Source: Geosiphon pyriformis
Lineage: Eukaryota; Glomeromycota; Glomeromycetes; Archaeosporales; Geosiphonaceae
Assembly (NCBI GenBank): GCA_016748015.1
Contig: JAAOMT010000282.1
Span: forward strand, 62,001 to 126,000
Reading direction: 5' to 3'
DNA: 64,000 nt
This document shows positions 11,593 to 24,394 of the stretch, piece after piece. Made by a program: the position numbers and the translations under genes. Each line of letters starts with the position of its first letter. The stretch's first letter is position 1. A model generated the notes under the pieces. It ran no database searches and was not told where the DNA came from. It saw nothing but the letters and a program-made list of their open reading frames with translations.

Positions 11593-13110
11593 GTGGCGAT
11601 CACACCAAACACAATTACTCTAGAGTATTACCAATTAATTTACATTCACTGCAAGCAAAGATTTAACATCCAAGACGGAATTGAAATTTTCAAGAAATTA
11701 TTATACCAATATATTGAAAACTGCATTAACAATTCTCTTTTTAGAAACCACAATATTTCAGAAGTTAGAAACAACCTCTACAATAATTTATTACACTAAT
11801 CACAATTAAGAACTAAAGACCTTAACAGTAAAACACTTGTCACCTACTTTTAAAAACTTAATTTTAACATTATTTAGTATTGTGAAGAAAAATACCCAAT
11901 ACAGTCCAAATATTCTCTTGACTTTGAATCAGAATCAGAAAACAGCAACAACAGAAAACAGAAAAAGAAAATTCAAGTTAGTCATATAATTCACATACCA
12001 AAAACAACTGCCAAACACTTACAAACACCTAAACAAGGAACCAGTATCAAATTACCACTTTTTATTACACTATTTTCAATTTCACTTGCTCAACCACAAA
12101 CATCAAATTTACTACTTATCTATTTCTTAAGACTAGAAGATTTTTAGTTACCTAAAAGTTCTACTCAACAACAGAAACCCATATTAACCAGCACCAATAT
12201 TATTAATTACTTACAAAAAAATAAAAGTAATTATTCAAAGAACTTGAAAAGTAAAGAAACTGAATCAAAACAAAAAAAAACCCCAAAAAACAAAAAAAAA
12301 ATGGCAACTGCTTACATTGCAAAGATTCCAGAATTCACTGGTAAAAATAATGATACCAGTCCACAAGAATGGCTTAACAAAGTCCAGAAAGCAGGAGATA
12401 CAAATGAATGGAATACAGCAAAAATGCTTAAAGCAATTCCATATTTTCTCCAAAGAACAGCAAAAGAATAGTTTAAAAACTTGGATGCACTCTTTAAAAA
12501 CTGGCAAGCATTTAAAAATGCTTTTTTACAACAATTTATCGACAACAACACTTCTATTACTCTTCAAAATTGCTTTCACAATATCAAACAAAAACCAAAT
12601 GAATCAGTCATGACTTATTTAGAGAAGTTTAACAAACTTTTCAGAAGAATTTGCCAGTTGGAAACCAATAAATACTATTCCAACACCCAAATTTTGAATT
12701 AATTCATTGCTGGATTAAAAGATAAACTCATAAAAAAAGTGTATTCATATTCACTTAAAGATTTGGCTATTGCTATCTAACATACAAAAAATTATGAAAT
12801 AGCTATGAAAAAAGCCAATCACACAAAATTTGTGAATCTTGCTATTAGAAAAACCAGCTCAATAGCTGAAAAAAAAATTGACCAGCTCACAAAAAAAGTT
12901 GAAAACTATTTTACCAATCAAAAACAGCAACAACAAACACAAAAATATCAGCCACCACAATAACAAAACCAAAACAACTATCCATTATTATCAAATAGTT
13001 AAAACCAAAGTTGTTACTACTGTGAAATTTTAGGACATTGGAAATGAGACTACAAAAAGCTACAAAAAAACCAACAAACAGAAGTAATTAACATTACTTT
13101 TCAATACAGC
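11593..13110 (+). pseudogene. gag of gypsy element, start codon lost
   Basis: One frame runs from 11593 to about 13110 with scattered stops (for example 11797, 12469, 12700, 12778, 12961, 13000). It begins GTG GCG ATC ACA CCA AAC ACA at the place expected for ATG, so the initiator seems lost. The N-terminal half is Asn/Lys/Gln-rich; the core from about 12301 (MATAYIAKIPEFTGKN, PQEWLNKVQKAG, then FLQQF and YLEKFNKLFRRI) fits the retrotransposon gag domain. The C-terminal end has a zinc knuckle at 13012-13053 reading CYYCEILGHWK-stop-DY: the Trp is now TGA and the fourth ligand Cys is now Tyr. Gag would form the cytoplasmic virus-like particle and bind RNA. It cannot now make protein of useful length. 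Confidence 0.8.
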
Positions 13111-13599
13111 AATCTCATTATCAGTCTCTACCATTAGTCTATTATTCCTCGAGACCCCAACAGCAAAACAATTACTATCAATCTGCTCTACAACAACAAT
13201 ATTAACAACCTATACCAATCCAACAGTATTAATAACTATCTACACAACAATATTAAGTACCAGCCTGAAGATTGGTTCAACATAACCAATTCACATTACA
13301 AAACCATTTTTCAATAAACAACAACAGAATCAACTCAAATAACTAGTTAGTTCCCTAAAATTCTGGTCAACAAAAACCCAATTATTACCACACTCAACCC
13401 AGTTATCTTACAATACCTGAAAAACAGGATTTATAACAAACTGCACTTTTTGAAAATAAAGCTGCAACACCAAAAGTAAACTCTTCCAACAATATTATTT
13501 TATCAGTCCAAATTGCCCAAAATGCCAACTTTTCAGATATATTTTCATTCAAATTTGAAGCAAATAAATCACTATTTTTGTTTACCAATGTAGCAGTCA

Positions 13600-16500
13600 A
13601 TGAACAAAAAGCAATTATAGCAATATATACTAAAGCTAAAGTTGAAAGAAAACCAATTTGGTTAATCTTAAACAATAGATCAACTGGAAGTATTATTACC
13701 TACCAATTAATACAACAACTTTAAAAAACTGTTGACAAACCAGCCCAAACTGTAATTGTTACAGCTGATGACATGAAAAAAAATCTCAGTAAAAAAAATT
13801 AGCAACTTCTCATTTACTATTAATAGAATTATTATTTTAGTCAAAGTTTTAGTCATGAATATATCTTAATACTAAGCTTTTGTCAGAAATAATTGGTTTT
13901 TTAAGACCAATGCAAATTTAGATCGGGAAACTTAGGAATTGAAGATTTCATACCAAAGACAATACACCAGAGTACTTGCCATCTGTGGTACTTTTAATAA
14001 AAAATCTGAAAAAGCCTTAATATTCGAATTTGAAAAGGAAAAAAAAACTACCAATTACTGAAATCTTTATGGCTTTTAGATTACCATCTAATTGGGTGAA
14101 AAAAACAGAACAAAAAATCTTTGAAGAGACCAAAGAATAGAATGTAGTTAGATATTTCACACCAGAACCATGGAAACAATCATTTTATATTCTACTTAAA
14201 TGCAAAAATTGCAACAAAAAACTTTTATCAATGAAAGCATGTATTTTTCCAGAAGAAGAATATGAAACTCACATCTATTACTACTGTAAAGCATGTTATA
14301 AAAAACGATTTGAATATTCCAAATAAAGTGGAAAATGAAACAACACTTTTTGTTTTACATGTGAAGATATGCTACCAGAAAAATGCAACTGGATTGATAT
14401 AATCAAATCTGCCAATATGCCTTATCAATTTCGAAAAAAGTCAGAAGAAAAACACTCTTTAATGCAGCATACAACAGTGCTCTTAACAAACTCTACTACT
14501 ATTTTTATGATGCTGAAATAATTTTTGATCTAGCAATGGCTTTAATCAATAGAGCCACACAAAAAGATATATGCCAAATGAAAAAAGCTAAATACATTAA
14601 GTACACAATAGAATTAGCTGAATTTAACTATGAAGATGAAATGAAAACATATTACCAAATTGCAAGTCACACTTATCTAATCCAAGAAGCTCAAATTCAA
14701 TAATTAGACAAATGAATATTCAATTGTGTAAAAAATACATCATGCTTTGTGATGACAAATAGTGTCTAAAATGCTATGTCTTTAGCATTCTTTTATCCAA
14801 AAAAAATAACCAGAAAAAATTTGAGTTTGGAGAATCTAAATTAAAAGAAGAAATTACAACAACTCTAATCTATCTTACTAAAAATCAGCCTGCTATACAA
14901 CTCAAATACTTTAACAATAATTGTCAAGAAATCAAGCCAGAAAAAACCCATAATATAAATGCTGAATATGATCTATAATACCCAGGAAAAAATACAAAAA
15001 TCAATCTTAAAATTGCTTTTGAAATACCACCAGGAGCAATGATTCAAATTGCATCTAAATTATCATTGGCAAGCAGAGGAATCAATGTTAAAAGAGAAGT
15101 CATAAATACAGAATATACTGAAGACATTACTATCATGTTACAGAATAAAACAGACAAATCATTCAAGATTAAACATGCTGAAAAAATTGCTCAAGCAATT
15201 TATCTATCTTTAATCAACATTTCGAGTTTATAATCAGTTAACAACAGAGAACAATTAGGAAAAAGTGAAAGAGAAACTCAAGATTTTGGTTCAACTGGAC
15301 GATTTACAGTCCCAGTAAATATAGTTTTTAATACACAAAATGAATCTCACCAGATTCTTCAATTTTTTTAACCAATTACTATTTTATTTTTTGAAGAATA
15401 TCACGAAATCTACACTTGCTTAAAACTTACTATCACTCAACAAATTTTTGAATCCAATGAACAAATCTGTTTAAAACATAAAATTGCAATCCCAAATGTC
15501 TATATACAAAAAGAAATGAAGAAATTTTAAGTTACATTTTACAATCCAAACAACTACCCCATTGTTTTATTAAATAAATTAGAAATTAAAATCATATATA
15601 GCAATATCTTTCAAGATAAAAACTCTTAGATTGTCAGCAATTTTATCAAAATTGTAAGACATACACTACTTCTAAATCCAAATATTATTGCTATTATTGA
15701 AAACTACCACCTTTTGGAAAAAAAACTCTCTCAAATCAACATGAATTCTTTAGAATCTCAACAACAAAGACAATTGAAACAGTTAATAACTGAATTCGCT
15801 AATATATTTGCAAAAGACAATAATAATCTTGAAAAAACTAATATTGTTCAACATTAGATCCACATAAAAAATGCTTTACCAAAATATTAACAAGCTTATT
15901 GAATACCATCTGTTAGTCATTAATTCATCAAAAAAGAAGTCCAAAGAATGCTCCATAATGGACTGATCCAATCATCAAGAAGTTTATGGGCCTTATCAGT
16001 AATTTTTGTTAAAAAGAAAAATAGAAAAATCAGATTTTGTGTTGATTATCGACAATTGAATAGTGTTACAATTAGAAATGCCTACTCTCTTTCAAAAATT
16101 AATGACATGCTAGATGCTTTAGAAAAAGCCAAGTTTTTTTCAACTTTAGACTTGGAAAGTGGATATTGGTAAGTCAAAATAGACACAAAACAGTATTTAC
16201 TATTCAAAGAAAAAATTATGAATTTAATGTTATGTCATTTGGACTCTGCAATATGCCAGCAACATTTTAGTAACTTATGGATATTGTATATGAAAAACTC
16301 TTATAGCAATTAGTAATTGTTTATTTTGATAACACTAATGTATACTCACCAAGTTTTGAAGCTCATCTTATCCATCTGTGAAAAGTTTTTTAATGATTAT
16401 AAAAAGCAAAATTAAAATTAAACATTGAGAAATGTTACTTTAAAAAAACAAGTTTAATTTTCCTTGGACACATAATCAGCAAAGATAAAGTCAAACCAAA

Positions 16501-18573
16501 TTCTGGAACAATTAGTGCTGTCAAAAACTTTCAAACTTCCAAAAATATTACAAAACTACAAGAATTTGTGAGATTAGCCTTATACTATTGAAAATTCATA
16601 AAAAATTCTCAGAAATTGTCAAACCACTCAATTATCTTACCAACAAAAATGTGCCATACCAATGGACTGAAAAATAACAAGAAGCCTTTGAAATTTTCAA
16701 AATAAAATTGACAACAGCTCCAGTTTTTGCTTATCTAAACTTCAACAAACAGTTTCAATTAGCCACTGATGTTTCACACATAGCATTTGGTGCTATCTTA
16801 TCACAATTAGATAAAAATGACCAGAAGCAAGTTATTGTCTATACCAATAGAATATTTAAATTAACAGAACTCAAATATAGTTTAACTGAATTAAAAGCTG
16901 CCACAATTATTTGGACTCTTAAACACTTTCAACAATACCTGAAAAATAGAAAAGAATTTGATATCATAATTAACAATATTAGTCTTAAATGGCTTAATAA
17001 AAAAAAAACTGAACAAAGTACCAAACAGTCTTGATAAAATAATTTCTTAGTAAACTACAAATATATTGTATACCACAAACCAGAAAAACTATATACCAAT
17101 GTTGATAGTCTTTTAAAAATATGACAAAATTAATACTAACAACAATTTTATCACAACTTACCAACTCATCAACAACAATAACCAAACAACAATGAATTCC
17201 AGAAATTACAACAACATTAAAAACTATTTGGAGACTCTTATCATGCCAGAAAATTAGTCTCCAAGTGAAAAAAACCAATTACAACATCAATTAAAACAAT
17301 ATTTTATACACCATAACAAAATCTATTATAAAAATTGCAGAAACCTAAACCAACTACTTAGATTAATACAAGAGAATGAAAAAGAAACAATCCTATACAA
17401 CATGTATATAGATTTATTTTCAGCACATTTGGAAAGAGATAGAACAATTCAAAGAACTTTTGAACATTATTTTTGGCTTCACATGCAAAAAAACATTTGA
17501 CAATATGTAAAATCTTATGAGAGTTGTTAAAAAAGAGAAGGAACTTGCCCCACAGAATTTTTAAATCCAATCAAAGTTGGACAACTTTTTAATAAAGTTG
17601 GAATTGATTTAGTCGGACCATTACCTATCACAATTTAAAGAAATCATTATATTGCAGTTGTAATAGATTATTTTACCAAATGGCCTGAAGTTAGAGTTAT
17701 CCAAAAAATAGATGTAAAATTAGTAGCAAATTTCATTTATAAAGACATTGTTTGTAGATATAGATGTCCAATTAAACTTTTATCTGATTAAGGAACACAT
17801 TTTGTGAACAACTTGATACAAGAAATTTGTGAATAATTCAATGTCAAAGATCTTTATTATCACCTTATTATCCCTAAACAAATGAACTTATAGAATATTT
17901 TAACAAAACATTGTGTGAATTCTTAGTCAAAGTCTCAACTGACTTTGAGCAGGAATGAGATATCTTTATTCCATCAGTGTTACTAATATACAGAACACTA
18001 AAACAAGATACTACAAAACACACACTATTTGATCTTATTTATAGAAAAACAGCAATATTACCAATTAATTTCACAGTAAAAACATACTCAGTACAACCAA
18101 TTAATGGAAAAAACTTCCAAAAAACACTTCAAAGAAGAGTCTATACTCTTCTTAGTACATTGGAAAAAAAAACAGTAATAGCAATTCATATTAAACACTT
18201 TCAAGCTCAGCAAAAAAAAAGACATAACAACAAATTGTCACCAATTACTAACAAATTTAAAGTTGAAAATAAAGTTTTCTTACACAAAACTAAGGCTAAA
18301 AAACAATAGAGTGGAAAATTTGAACATAAATAGAATAAACCATTTTATATCTATGAAATTTTAGGCAATAGATTATACAAATTAAGACTTGATAACAAAG
18401 TATTAGCAAAAGTTGCATATGGAGATCGATTGAAACATTATCATTCCAAAAACAATTCTGAATCATTAATTCCACAAATTGGTATACATTCTCTTTTAAT
18501 TAATCCTGAAGATATTCTCTGAAATTTAGAACCAATAGTTATAATAAAACAACAACCAAACTTGAACACTTAA
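13600..18573 (+). pseudogene. pol of gypsy element (PR-RT-RNase H-integrase)
   Basis: Domains occur in gypsy order. Protease near 13650-13700 reads WLILNNRSTGSII, where a D(S/T)G-type active site is expected; the Asp is lost. RT: about 15930-16170 (SLWALSVIFVKKKNRKIRF, DYRQLNSVTI, FSTLDLESGYW) and FGLCNMPATF near 16250; the catalytic YxDD box at 16322-16333 reads YFDN, so one metal-binding Asp is gone. RNase H: 16708-17034 (ATDVSHIAFGAILSQ). Integrase: a degraded zinc-binding part around 17400-17560, then GIDLVGPLP at about 17600 and LLSD-stop-GTHF near 17785. The tail at 17977-18309 ends with a chromodomain-free VENKVFLHKTKAKK. Reading frame changes near 16190, before 16708, before 17594 and before 17977, and many TAG/TAA/TGA stops are present. 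Non-functional. Confidence 0.85.
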
Positions 18574-18727
18574 TTTAATATTTTTATAATAATTTTTTTA
18601 ATAGTACACAAAAACAGAAAACAAAAATAATAAATAATTACAAGAAATACTCAAACCCAAAAACAAATAAAAACCCTATACCCAAAAATAATTTTCTTTA
18701 TTCTTTTTATTAGCTAATCATTTTATT

Positions 18728-19433
18728 ATGATTATTCTCTGAAATATTCAACAAATATCTCAAAAATTAATGTTAAATTTAAAAACACTTCCTGACTTAT
18801 CTATAATGATTATAAGAAGTCAAATTAATTACATTCAAAAAAAAACTACAACTCCAGTAGTAAATAATTCTCGAAATTATTACTCCTATAAAAAAACATA
18901 AGAAGTTACACTGAAAATCAATTACTAGAACTTTTAAATCAAACTTTAAAAAAAACCTCTTATTTGCCCCTATTGACATTTTACCAAATTCTATAATTTA
19001 ACAAAAACTTCTACTATTCTTTAATGAACAAAACAATAAACATACTCTTATTTATAGATATTTTCAGATTAAAAAAACACTTTATGAACGAAATCTGGAA
19101 CTTAAAACAACAAACCTCACTTCTGAAGTTATACAAAAACAAATTCACAATGAAATCAAGACAGCAGCTGGATCAACAAACAATTACTACAAACTTAAAG
19201 CAGCTTTTAGACTTTATGATCTATTCAATACTTGTGAAAACGTTCTACAAAATTCAATACTTCATCCAATGAAAATTCAATATATTGGCAAGCTCACAGA
19301 ACTGAAATTTCAACAATTTTCAGACCAGATCACTTCAATTATTTTGGATCACTATCTCAATATTACAGATAGTGCTTGGACTTTGACAGAGCTCAGTCTT
19401 AAGAAGGAAATTATGTTACCAGTAGAATTTTAG
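18728..19433 (+). pseudogene. extra ORF between pol and 3' LTR, unknown function
   Basis: Coding-like sequence follows pol on the same strand. A frame from ATG 18728 gives about 58 codons with one TGA; after two apparent frame shifts the last part, about 19002-19433, is open for some 144 codons and ends TAG. It includes LYERNLELKTTNLTSEVIQK, AAFRLYDLFNTCENVLQNS and the end KKEIMLPVEF. Composition is hydrophilic, with helices likely; no transmembrane segment or signal peptide is visible, which argues against an env-like protein. I do not recognise a domain. It is less damaged than the pol beside it. It may be an element-specific accessory protein. Confidence 0.5.
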
Positions 19434-19617
19434 CTATTAATTAGCATAAAATTATCCTCATAATTTCTATTATTAATTAGCATATATTATTATTATTTCA
19501 ATTAATACTTAGTATTTAATCAAATTAGTAATTATTATCATTCAATCAATAATCCGATTTGTATCATAGAAATTAAGATAATCAAATTACACAATACCCT
19601 GAACCATTTAACATAGT

Positions 19618-19728
19618 CAAAATTTGCCGAAATTAATAAAAATTGGCCGAAATAATCAATAATTTAGTGAAATAACTTGTAGTTTGCCAAAATGTATCTT
19701 TAGTTCACCAAAATTATAGCAAAGAGAA
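19618..19728 (+). repeat. tandem repeat of about 23 bp, five degenerate units
   Basis: The core TTTGCCGAAAT recurs as TTTGCCGAAAT, TTGGCCGAAAT, TTTAGTGAAAT, TTTGCCAAAAT and TTCACCAAAAT at roughly 20-24 base spacing, just before the 3' LTR. Variation is again largely C/T and G/A. A TATAAAA box follows at 19765-19771 ahead of AGAAGAGC, so the block may hold promoter or enhancer elements; it is not present in front of the 5' LTR copy. Confidence 0.6.
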
Positions 19729-19932
19729 AAGTACAAGTTCAAAGACTAGTACTACAACAAGTTGTATAAAAGAAGAGCTTTTTTTTTCAAGAAAATGTAT
19801 CTTCTTATATCTTACCATAGTATTTTACTTTAGATATCTTAATTACAACAAATTATCAAAAAAAAATAAAAAATTCGAAAACCAAATCTTTAAATTATTA
19901 CACTTGAAATTCCCTCAACACAACTAACTTTT

Positions 19933-20374
19933 TGAAATTGATTAGCTACTAATTTCAATAAACTGTTAGTAATTCTAGGCCTGAATAGAAAATGTTTTCC
20001 TTAATAAAATCCTATTTTTTTTATATTTCTTTTATTTATTTAATTTTTTTTCTTATTATAATCATTAGGGTAGCCTACAAACAAAATTCCTATAGAAGAA
20101 TTGACTTTCACAGCAAAGTAATTACAGATTTTAGTGAGCTTCCAGATAAGCAATTTTTGAGAAAGAGTTGACGTTTACTACAATGTAACTATATAAAAGT
20201 AACTGGCACGGAATTGGCTATTCCACTTATAAGTTTAGCAGTTCAAATTATAGGAGATAATTTAAAAATAAATTCAGTTATTGGAGGTTCAACTACTTCT
20301 AGAAAACGTGAATTTACAACAAACAGCTATTAGCAACATTCAAAAAAAGAGACCAAAAACCTCTAATAATATTG
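19933..20374 (+). repeat. 3' LTR of gypsy element
   Basis: Begins TGAAATTGATTAGCTACTAA and matches the 5' LTR to its end, AACCTCTAATAATATTG. Flanked on the right by GTTATA, which also lies 1 base left of the 5' LTR. Confidence 0.8.
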
Positions 20375-20389
20375 GTTATAAAAACAAAG

Positions 20390-22060
20390 CAAATTTTTTT
20401 GTTGAGTCATTTGTTTTCAGAAATTAGATTAATTAAATAAAAATTGAATCTATTTTTTTACTGGTTTTTAGTATTATTATTTATAGTGCTTAAAAAATTA
20501 TTACTAATTATTAAAGTTTGTTAAGTAAATAGTTTACTTTAATGTTTATTATAATTTTCAAGATTAAATTAGCTTATATTAAGACTGTTTTCTAGTTTGT
20601 ACATGGTTTTTTGAGTGTAAAGTTTGTATTAAAAGACAATATAAAGCTTTTTTATATGGAGTTTATTTCTTAAAAAACTTTAACAGCTACTTTTTTAATT
20701 AAGTTTATAAGCTTTGTTTGTCTAATTACTTTTAAAATTACTAAATCTTTGGTGATTTTTAAGTCTGATTCTCTTTTTGCTATTATTGTATTTTATAATG
20801 TACTTTTGAATATATTTGTTGCTAATATTAAAATAACTCTTAGTGTATTTAGTAAAGTTTTTCATGTTATATTAAAACCAGTTGATATTTGGCAATATGT
20901 AGTTGTTTACTTTAAGATTTTAAATACTATTATATTTGTTTTAAATTATTGATTAGGTTTGTTCAACAAATATAATATTAGAATTTTTATTTTTGTAAAA
21001 CAAAATAAAATTATTCTGTTTTATAATAAGTTTAAAACCAAGTTGGTTAATCTTTTTCTTGATTGTACTGTCTATAAAATCAGTAATATGATTTTTCAAA
21101 TTAATAATTAAACTTGTTTTATTTTTTACTTGATTAATTCTGGTCATTGTTTCTGGTTTGTTTTAATTATATTTGACTTACAAAGTAATTTGAATACAAT
21201 CATTATTAAAATTGATATTTTAATATAGTATTATATCTAATAAGAAATTTCTAAATACTAATGCTATTTTAAATATTAAGACTTAAATTATTTGGCTATT
21301 AATTATAAAATGTTTCTATTTTTTCCTTCCAAAACTTTTAAAACTTTTGTGTCTTGTTTTATTGATATTAAATTTTATATTAAAGCTGCTGTTTTTGTGT
21401 TTTTTTTAGTTTTTAATTCTTTAACTGGTTCTGTTTTTTTGCTAATATAATGGCTAATATTTCTGTGGTTTTTTTTTTAATTGATTTTTTTGAAGTTTGA
21501 TTTGGTCAAGCTTTCTGTTTTAGTTGAATTTATTATTAAGCTAATTAGATTTTTGGTTATCATGTTTGAATAATTTATTAATAGTAATTTGGTTTTAAGT
21601 AGTATATTTAGTTTTAAGATTAATAAAATTTTAGTACATATAAATATTTTTAGCAAAGCAGTTAATAAGTTAGAATAAAAGATAGTTGTTTTAAAAATTG
21701 TGTGTAACTATAAAAATATTAATATGTTTGGCTTTTATATAAGTTTATTTATAAGTAATAATAATATGTGTTTTAACTTAATATTATTATAAAAATATAA
21801 ACCTATTAGTGTTAAGATTAATACTTTAAAAACAGCCAAATAGCTAGTTAGATTAATTAATAATAGTGTTATATTGATTAAAATTGTTCAAAAAATGTTT
21901 TTTTTGGGTAAATTTTCTTTTAAAGTATTAATATAGTATAGTTTAAACTGGCTTAAATAGCTGATTATATGTAGAAAACACATAAACTGTATTTAATTTT
22001 AAAATATAAATTTATTTAAATAACTTATTAATTTTTTTTTAATATATATATTTATTATAA
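20390..22060 (+). mobile_element. AT-bleached LINE relic
   Basis: T-rich sequence with scattered G that looks like a coding strand after massive C-to-T change. Its end (21930-21995: AGTATAGTTTAAACTGGCTTAAATAGCTGATTATATGTAGAAAACACATAA, quoted in pieces: ACTGGCTTAAATAGCTGATT, ATATGTAGAAAACACATAA) aligns with the intact LINE's 3' end (ACTGGCTCAAGTGGCTGGTC, ACGTGTGGAAAATGCATGA at 29080-29118), differing mainly by C-to-T and G-to-A. A sister relic lies at 30.7-31.9 kb. Upstream parts cannot be aligned confidently by eye. No functional ORF remains. Confidence 0.55.
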
Positions 22061-22600
22061 TATAATAACATAGTATTTTAAAATAAACATAATTTATATG
22101 TTTTTTATATATAATTAAACATAAATTTTATTAAAATTAAATTATATTAAATTTATTAAAACAAACTTATTTAATTTAATTATTTTTTTTAAAATTTTTG
22201 TATTTAACTTAATATTAAATGTTTAAAGTTTTCAAAAAATTAATAATTTTGCAAAATTTTTTTATTAACAAAAAAATCTAAATTTGTATTACAAAATATT
22301 TATATTTAAAAAAATATATATATTAATAATTTTATAATTAAAATAATTAAAAAACCAAAAAATTTAACATAAATATATTTAATAATATAAGTTATTACTT
22401 AAATAGAAAAACTAATCTAAAATTATTGGAAAAAACATAATTACTACATAATAACATTAAAGCTTCTTTCTTTTGTTCATCCACAAATCCCAAAAAAGAG
22501 TCTAAAAAGTTTTTTGAAAGAAGTTTTTACCATTCAGTATGATATCTCTAAACCATTTTTGTTCGATTACAAGGCCACCATTGGCCCATATACTGCTATC

Positions 22601-24394
22601 ATGAAGAAGGCTGCTAAGAGTTCTAGTTCTGGTGATGGTTTTAAGACAGTCTTGTCGAGAAAGAAGAGGAGAGGAGGTGTTTTAAAAGATGGTTTCAGTG
22701 GTGAAAAAGTGGCTTCTAAAATCCAAAAGAGCCATTTATGAAGTTCAGAAACTGGAGACACTACTGAGTCTAAGAGTATTGATATGGAAAAGGAGTGTCT
22801 GGTGGAGGAGACCAGCTTTGATTTTGGTGAAGGTGGTATTATGGCTGGTAAGGATCATAATTAAACACTCATGGGTTCAAAAGTCAAAACCAAAAAGGCA
22901 TTGGACAAGTCATTAGGAAAGATTGATTTCTCAAAGAAGAGTGATGGTGATAGTATTCTCTCAAATGCTCCTCTTGAGCTCTCCCTTCCTTTGAAAAACT
23001 TGGTCAATGTTTTAGTCAGGAAGTTATTCACATTAGATATTGGCTTGGATAAGGTGGCCAGCAATTCTTCTCAGAAAAAGCTTGTGATGGTGAGGAAATT
23101 ATTTTCTAGAATCAATGGTTTTGGGGGAGCGTCTACCCCCTCAAAATTCTCAGAGATCATCAGAGCAATATTTACTTCTGAATTGAGTCTAATGAAAGCT
23201 ACTGATAAGGCTGCAAGTGTAAAGATCCTAGTAAACACCAATCTTAAGAAATCATCTGGGCGATCAGATTGGGCTGTGGTCATAAAAAAAATTCTAATTG
23301 GTACATCAGCTGAGGCTGTGCATGCTGCACTATCCGAGTTTGGAGTTATTAAGGCAATCAAAATGTAGTTAATTGGACTGTGGCAAAAGGCAGTAGTAGA
23401 ATTCGAGCAACCGGATCAGGCTGATTTGGTCGCAGCTGAGTGGTCCATTCTAATCGGGAAAGATATTGTACATATGGCCAGGGCTGATTCAGACAAAGAG
23501 GCATGGGATGCAAGAGATTGACATAGAGTGCTGCTCTACACATTGCCAATGGGGACTAATGCTCACAATATCTGGGATTTTGTTAAATCTGTGGATGGGA
23601 AAACATGTATCATTAATTGTCATTCTGTTATGTATGCTCGGACCAGGTGCACTGTTGTTTGCTTCAACTCTGCTGAATTATTGGATGCTACCATGGGAAC
23701 CATGCCAGTACTTAGAAACACCAATCTCCACTGGTCTTGTCTCATCTCTGCTAAATATGCCAAGTGTGAGAAGTTGGGTCATATGTCATTGGGTTGTGTA
23801 GTTGGTGGGAAGTTTTCTTCTGGTAATTTGCTGTGTAGGGCTTTCTTAGACACAGATAAAAGCAGGCTGGCAGTCATTTATGCCAAACGCTCGGCTCCAG
23901 TTGCTCATCTAGTCTCTTTTGGTGGTTTCTCTTGGGCAAAGATTGCTCATGGGTCTTCTTCACTCTCCCTCTCTAGTCAGAAGGTTTTGGTAGACAATGG
24001 CTCCTCTTCAGAGATGAAGCCATCCCTGCCGGTTACAATGGAGGTCAACAATAAGTTCGCTGCTCTTGAGCATAGTCTTGTCTGTCTTGCAGAGCAAGTT
24101 GGTAAGCTGGCTAAGAGGTTGGATGCACTTAGGCCAATAGTTCTCCAGCCTAGCCCTAGATGTTAGCCATTGGTGACCCCTTCATCACAGGATCAAAGGG
24201 CGGATGTAGTGATGAGTGGGAGCTCGGGTGTGTTCACTAGTGGTGGGACTGTTGTGCGAGTGGTGTCTTTCGATATGTCTTCAGTGTCTAAGCTAGAAAA
24301 CAGCATGAGGTGTCTAATGGAAATGGTTCTGGACCTTTCAGCCAAAGTGAATAGTATTGGTACGTGTTCGGTGTCTCTACCCCTCACTCAATGA
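22601..24394 (+). pseudogene. LINE ORF1, RNA-binding protein with zinc knuckle
   Basis: A single frame of 598 codons from ATG 22601 (MKKAAKSSSSGDGFKTVLSR) to TGA 24392-24394, broken by TGA 22739, TAA 22862, TAG 23366, TGA 23519 and TAG 24164. Each is one transition from TGG, CAA, CAG or CGA. The N-terminal third is basic and serine-rich; a middle segment (about 22970-23520) resembles the ORF1 domain usual in Glomeromycotina LINEs, including FGVIKAIKM and LIGLWQKAVVEFE. A zinc knuckle at 23756-23797 reads YAKCEKLGHMSLGC: the first Cys is now Tyr. The C-terminal part is Ser/Val-rich with a heptad-like LAEQVGKLAKRLDAL. ORF1 proteins coat the element RNA. The stop overlaps the ORF2 start as ATGA, suggesting coupled translation in the ancestor. 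Confidence 0.82.

Larger units (their letters stand above)
11110..20374 (+). mobile_element. Ty3/gypsy LTR retrotransposon, full length, inactivated
   Basis: The element has two direct repeats of 442 bp (11110-11551 and 19933-20374), a primer-binding-site-like TGGTGCTCTCC right after the 5' LTR (11550-11560), gag, then protease, RT, RNase H, integrase and a chromatin-distal tail in gypsy order, then an additional ORF. GTTATA occurs beside both ends (11103-11108 and 20375-20380) and may be the target-site duplication. Every domain carries nonsense codons, and pol carries frameshifts. Most stops are TAA, TAG or TGA in places where CAA, CAG or TGG is expected, the pattern of C-to-T decay on either strand. 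The element is longer (9.3 kb) than a minimal gypsy because of a long gag and the downstream ORF. Confidence 0.9.

Noticed and set aside
12265-12551. Minus-strand frames overlapping gag
   Set aside because: Phe/Cys-rich antisense of an Asn/Lys-rich gag; no motif.
18728-19433. Envelope gene of an errantivirus-like element
   Set aside because: No signal peptide, cleavage site or membrane anchor is visible in the downstream ORF.
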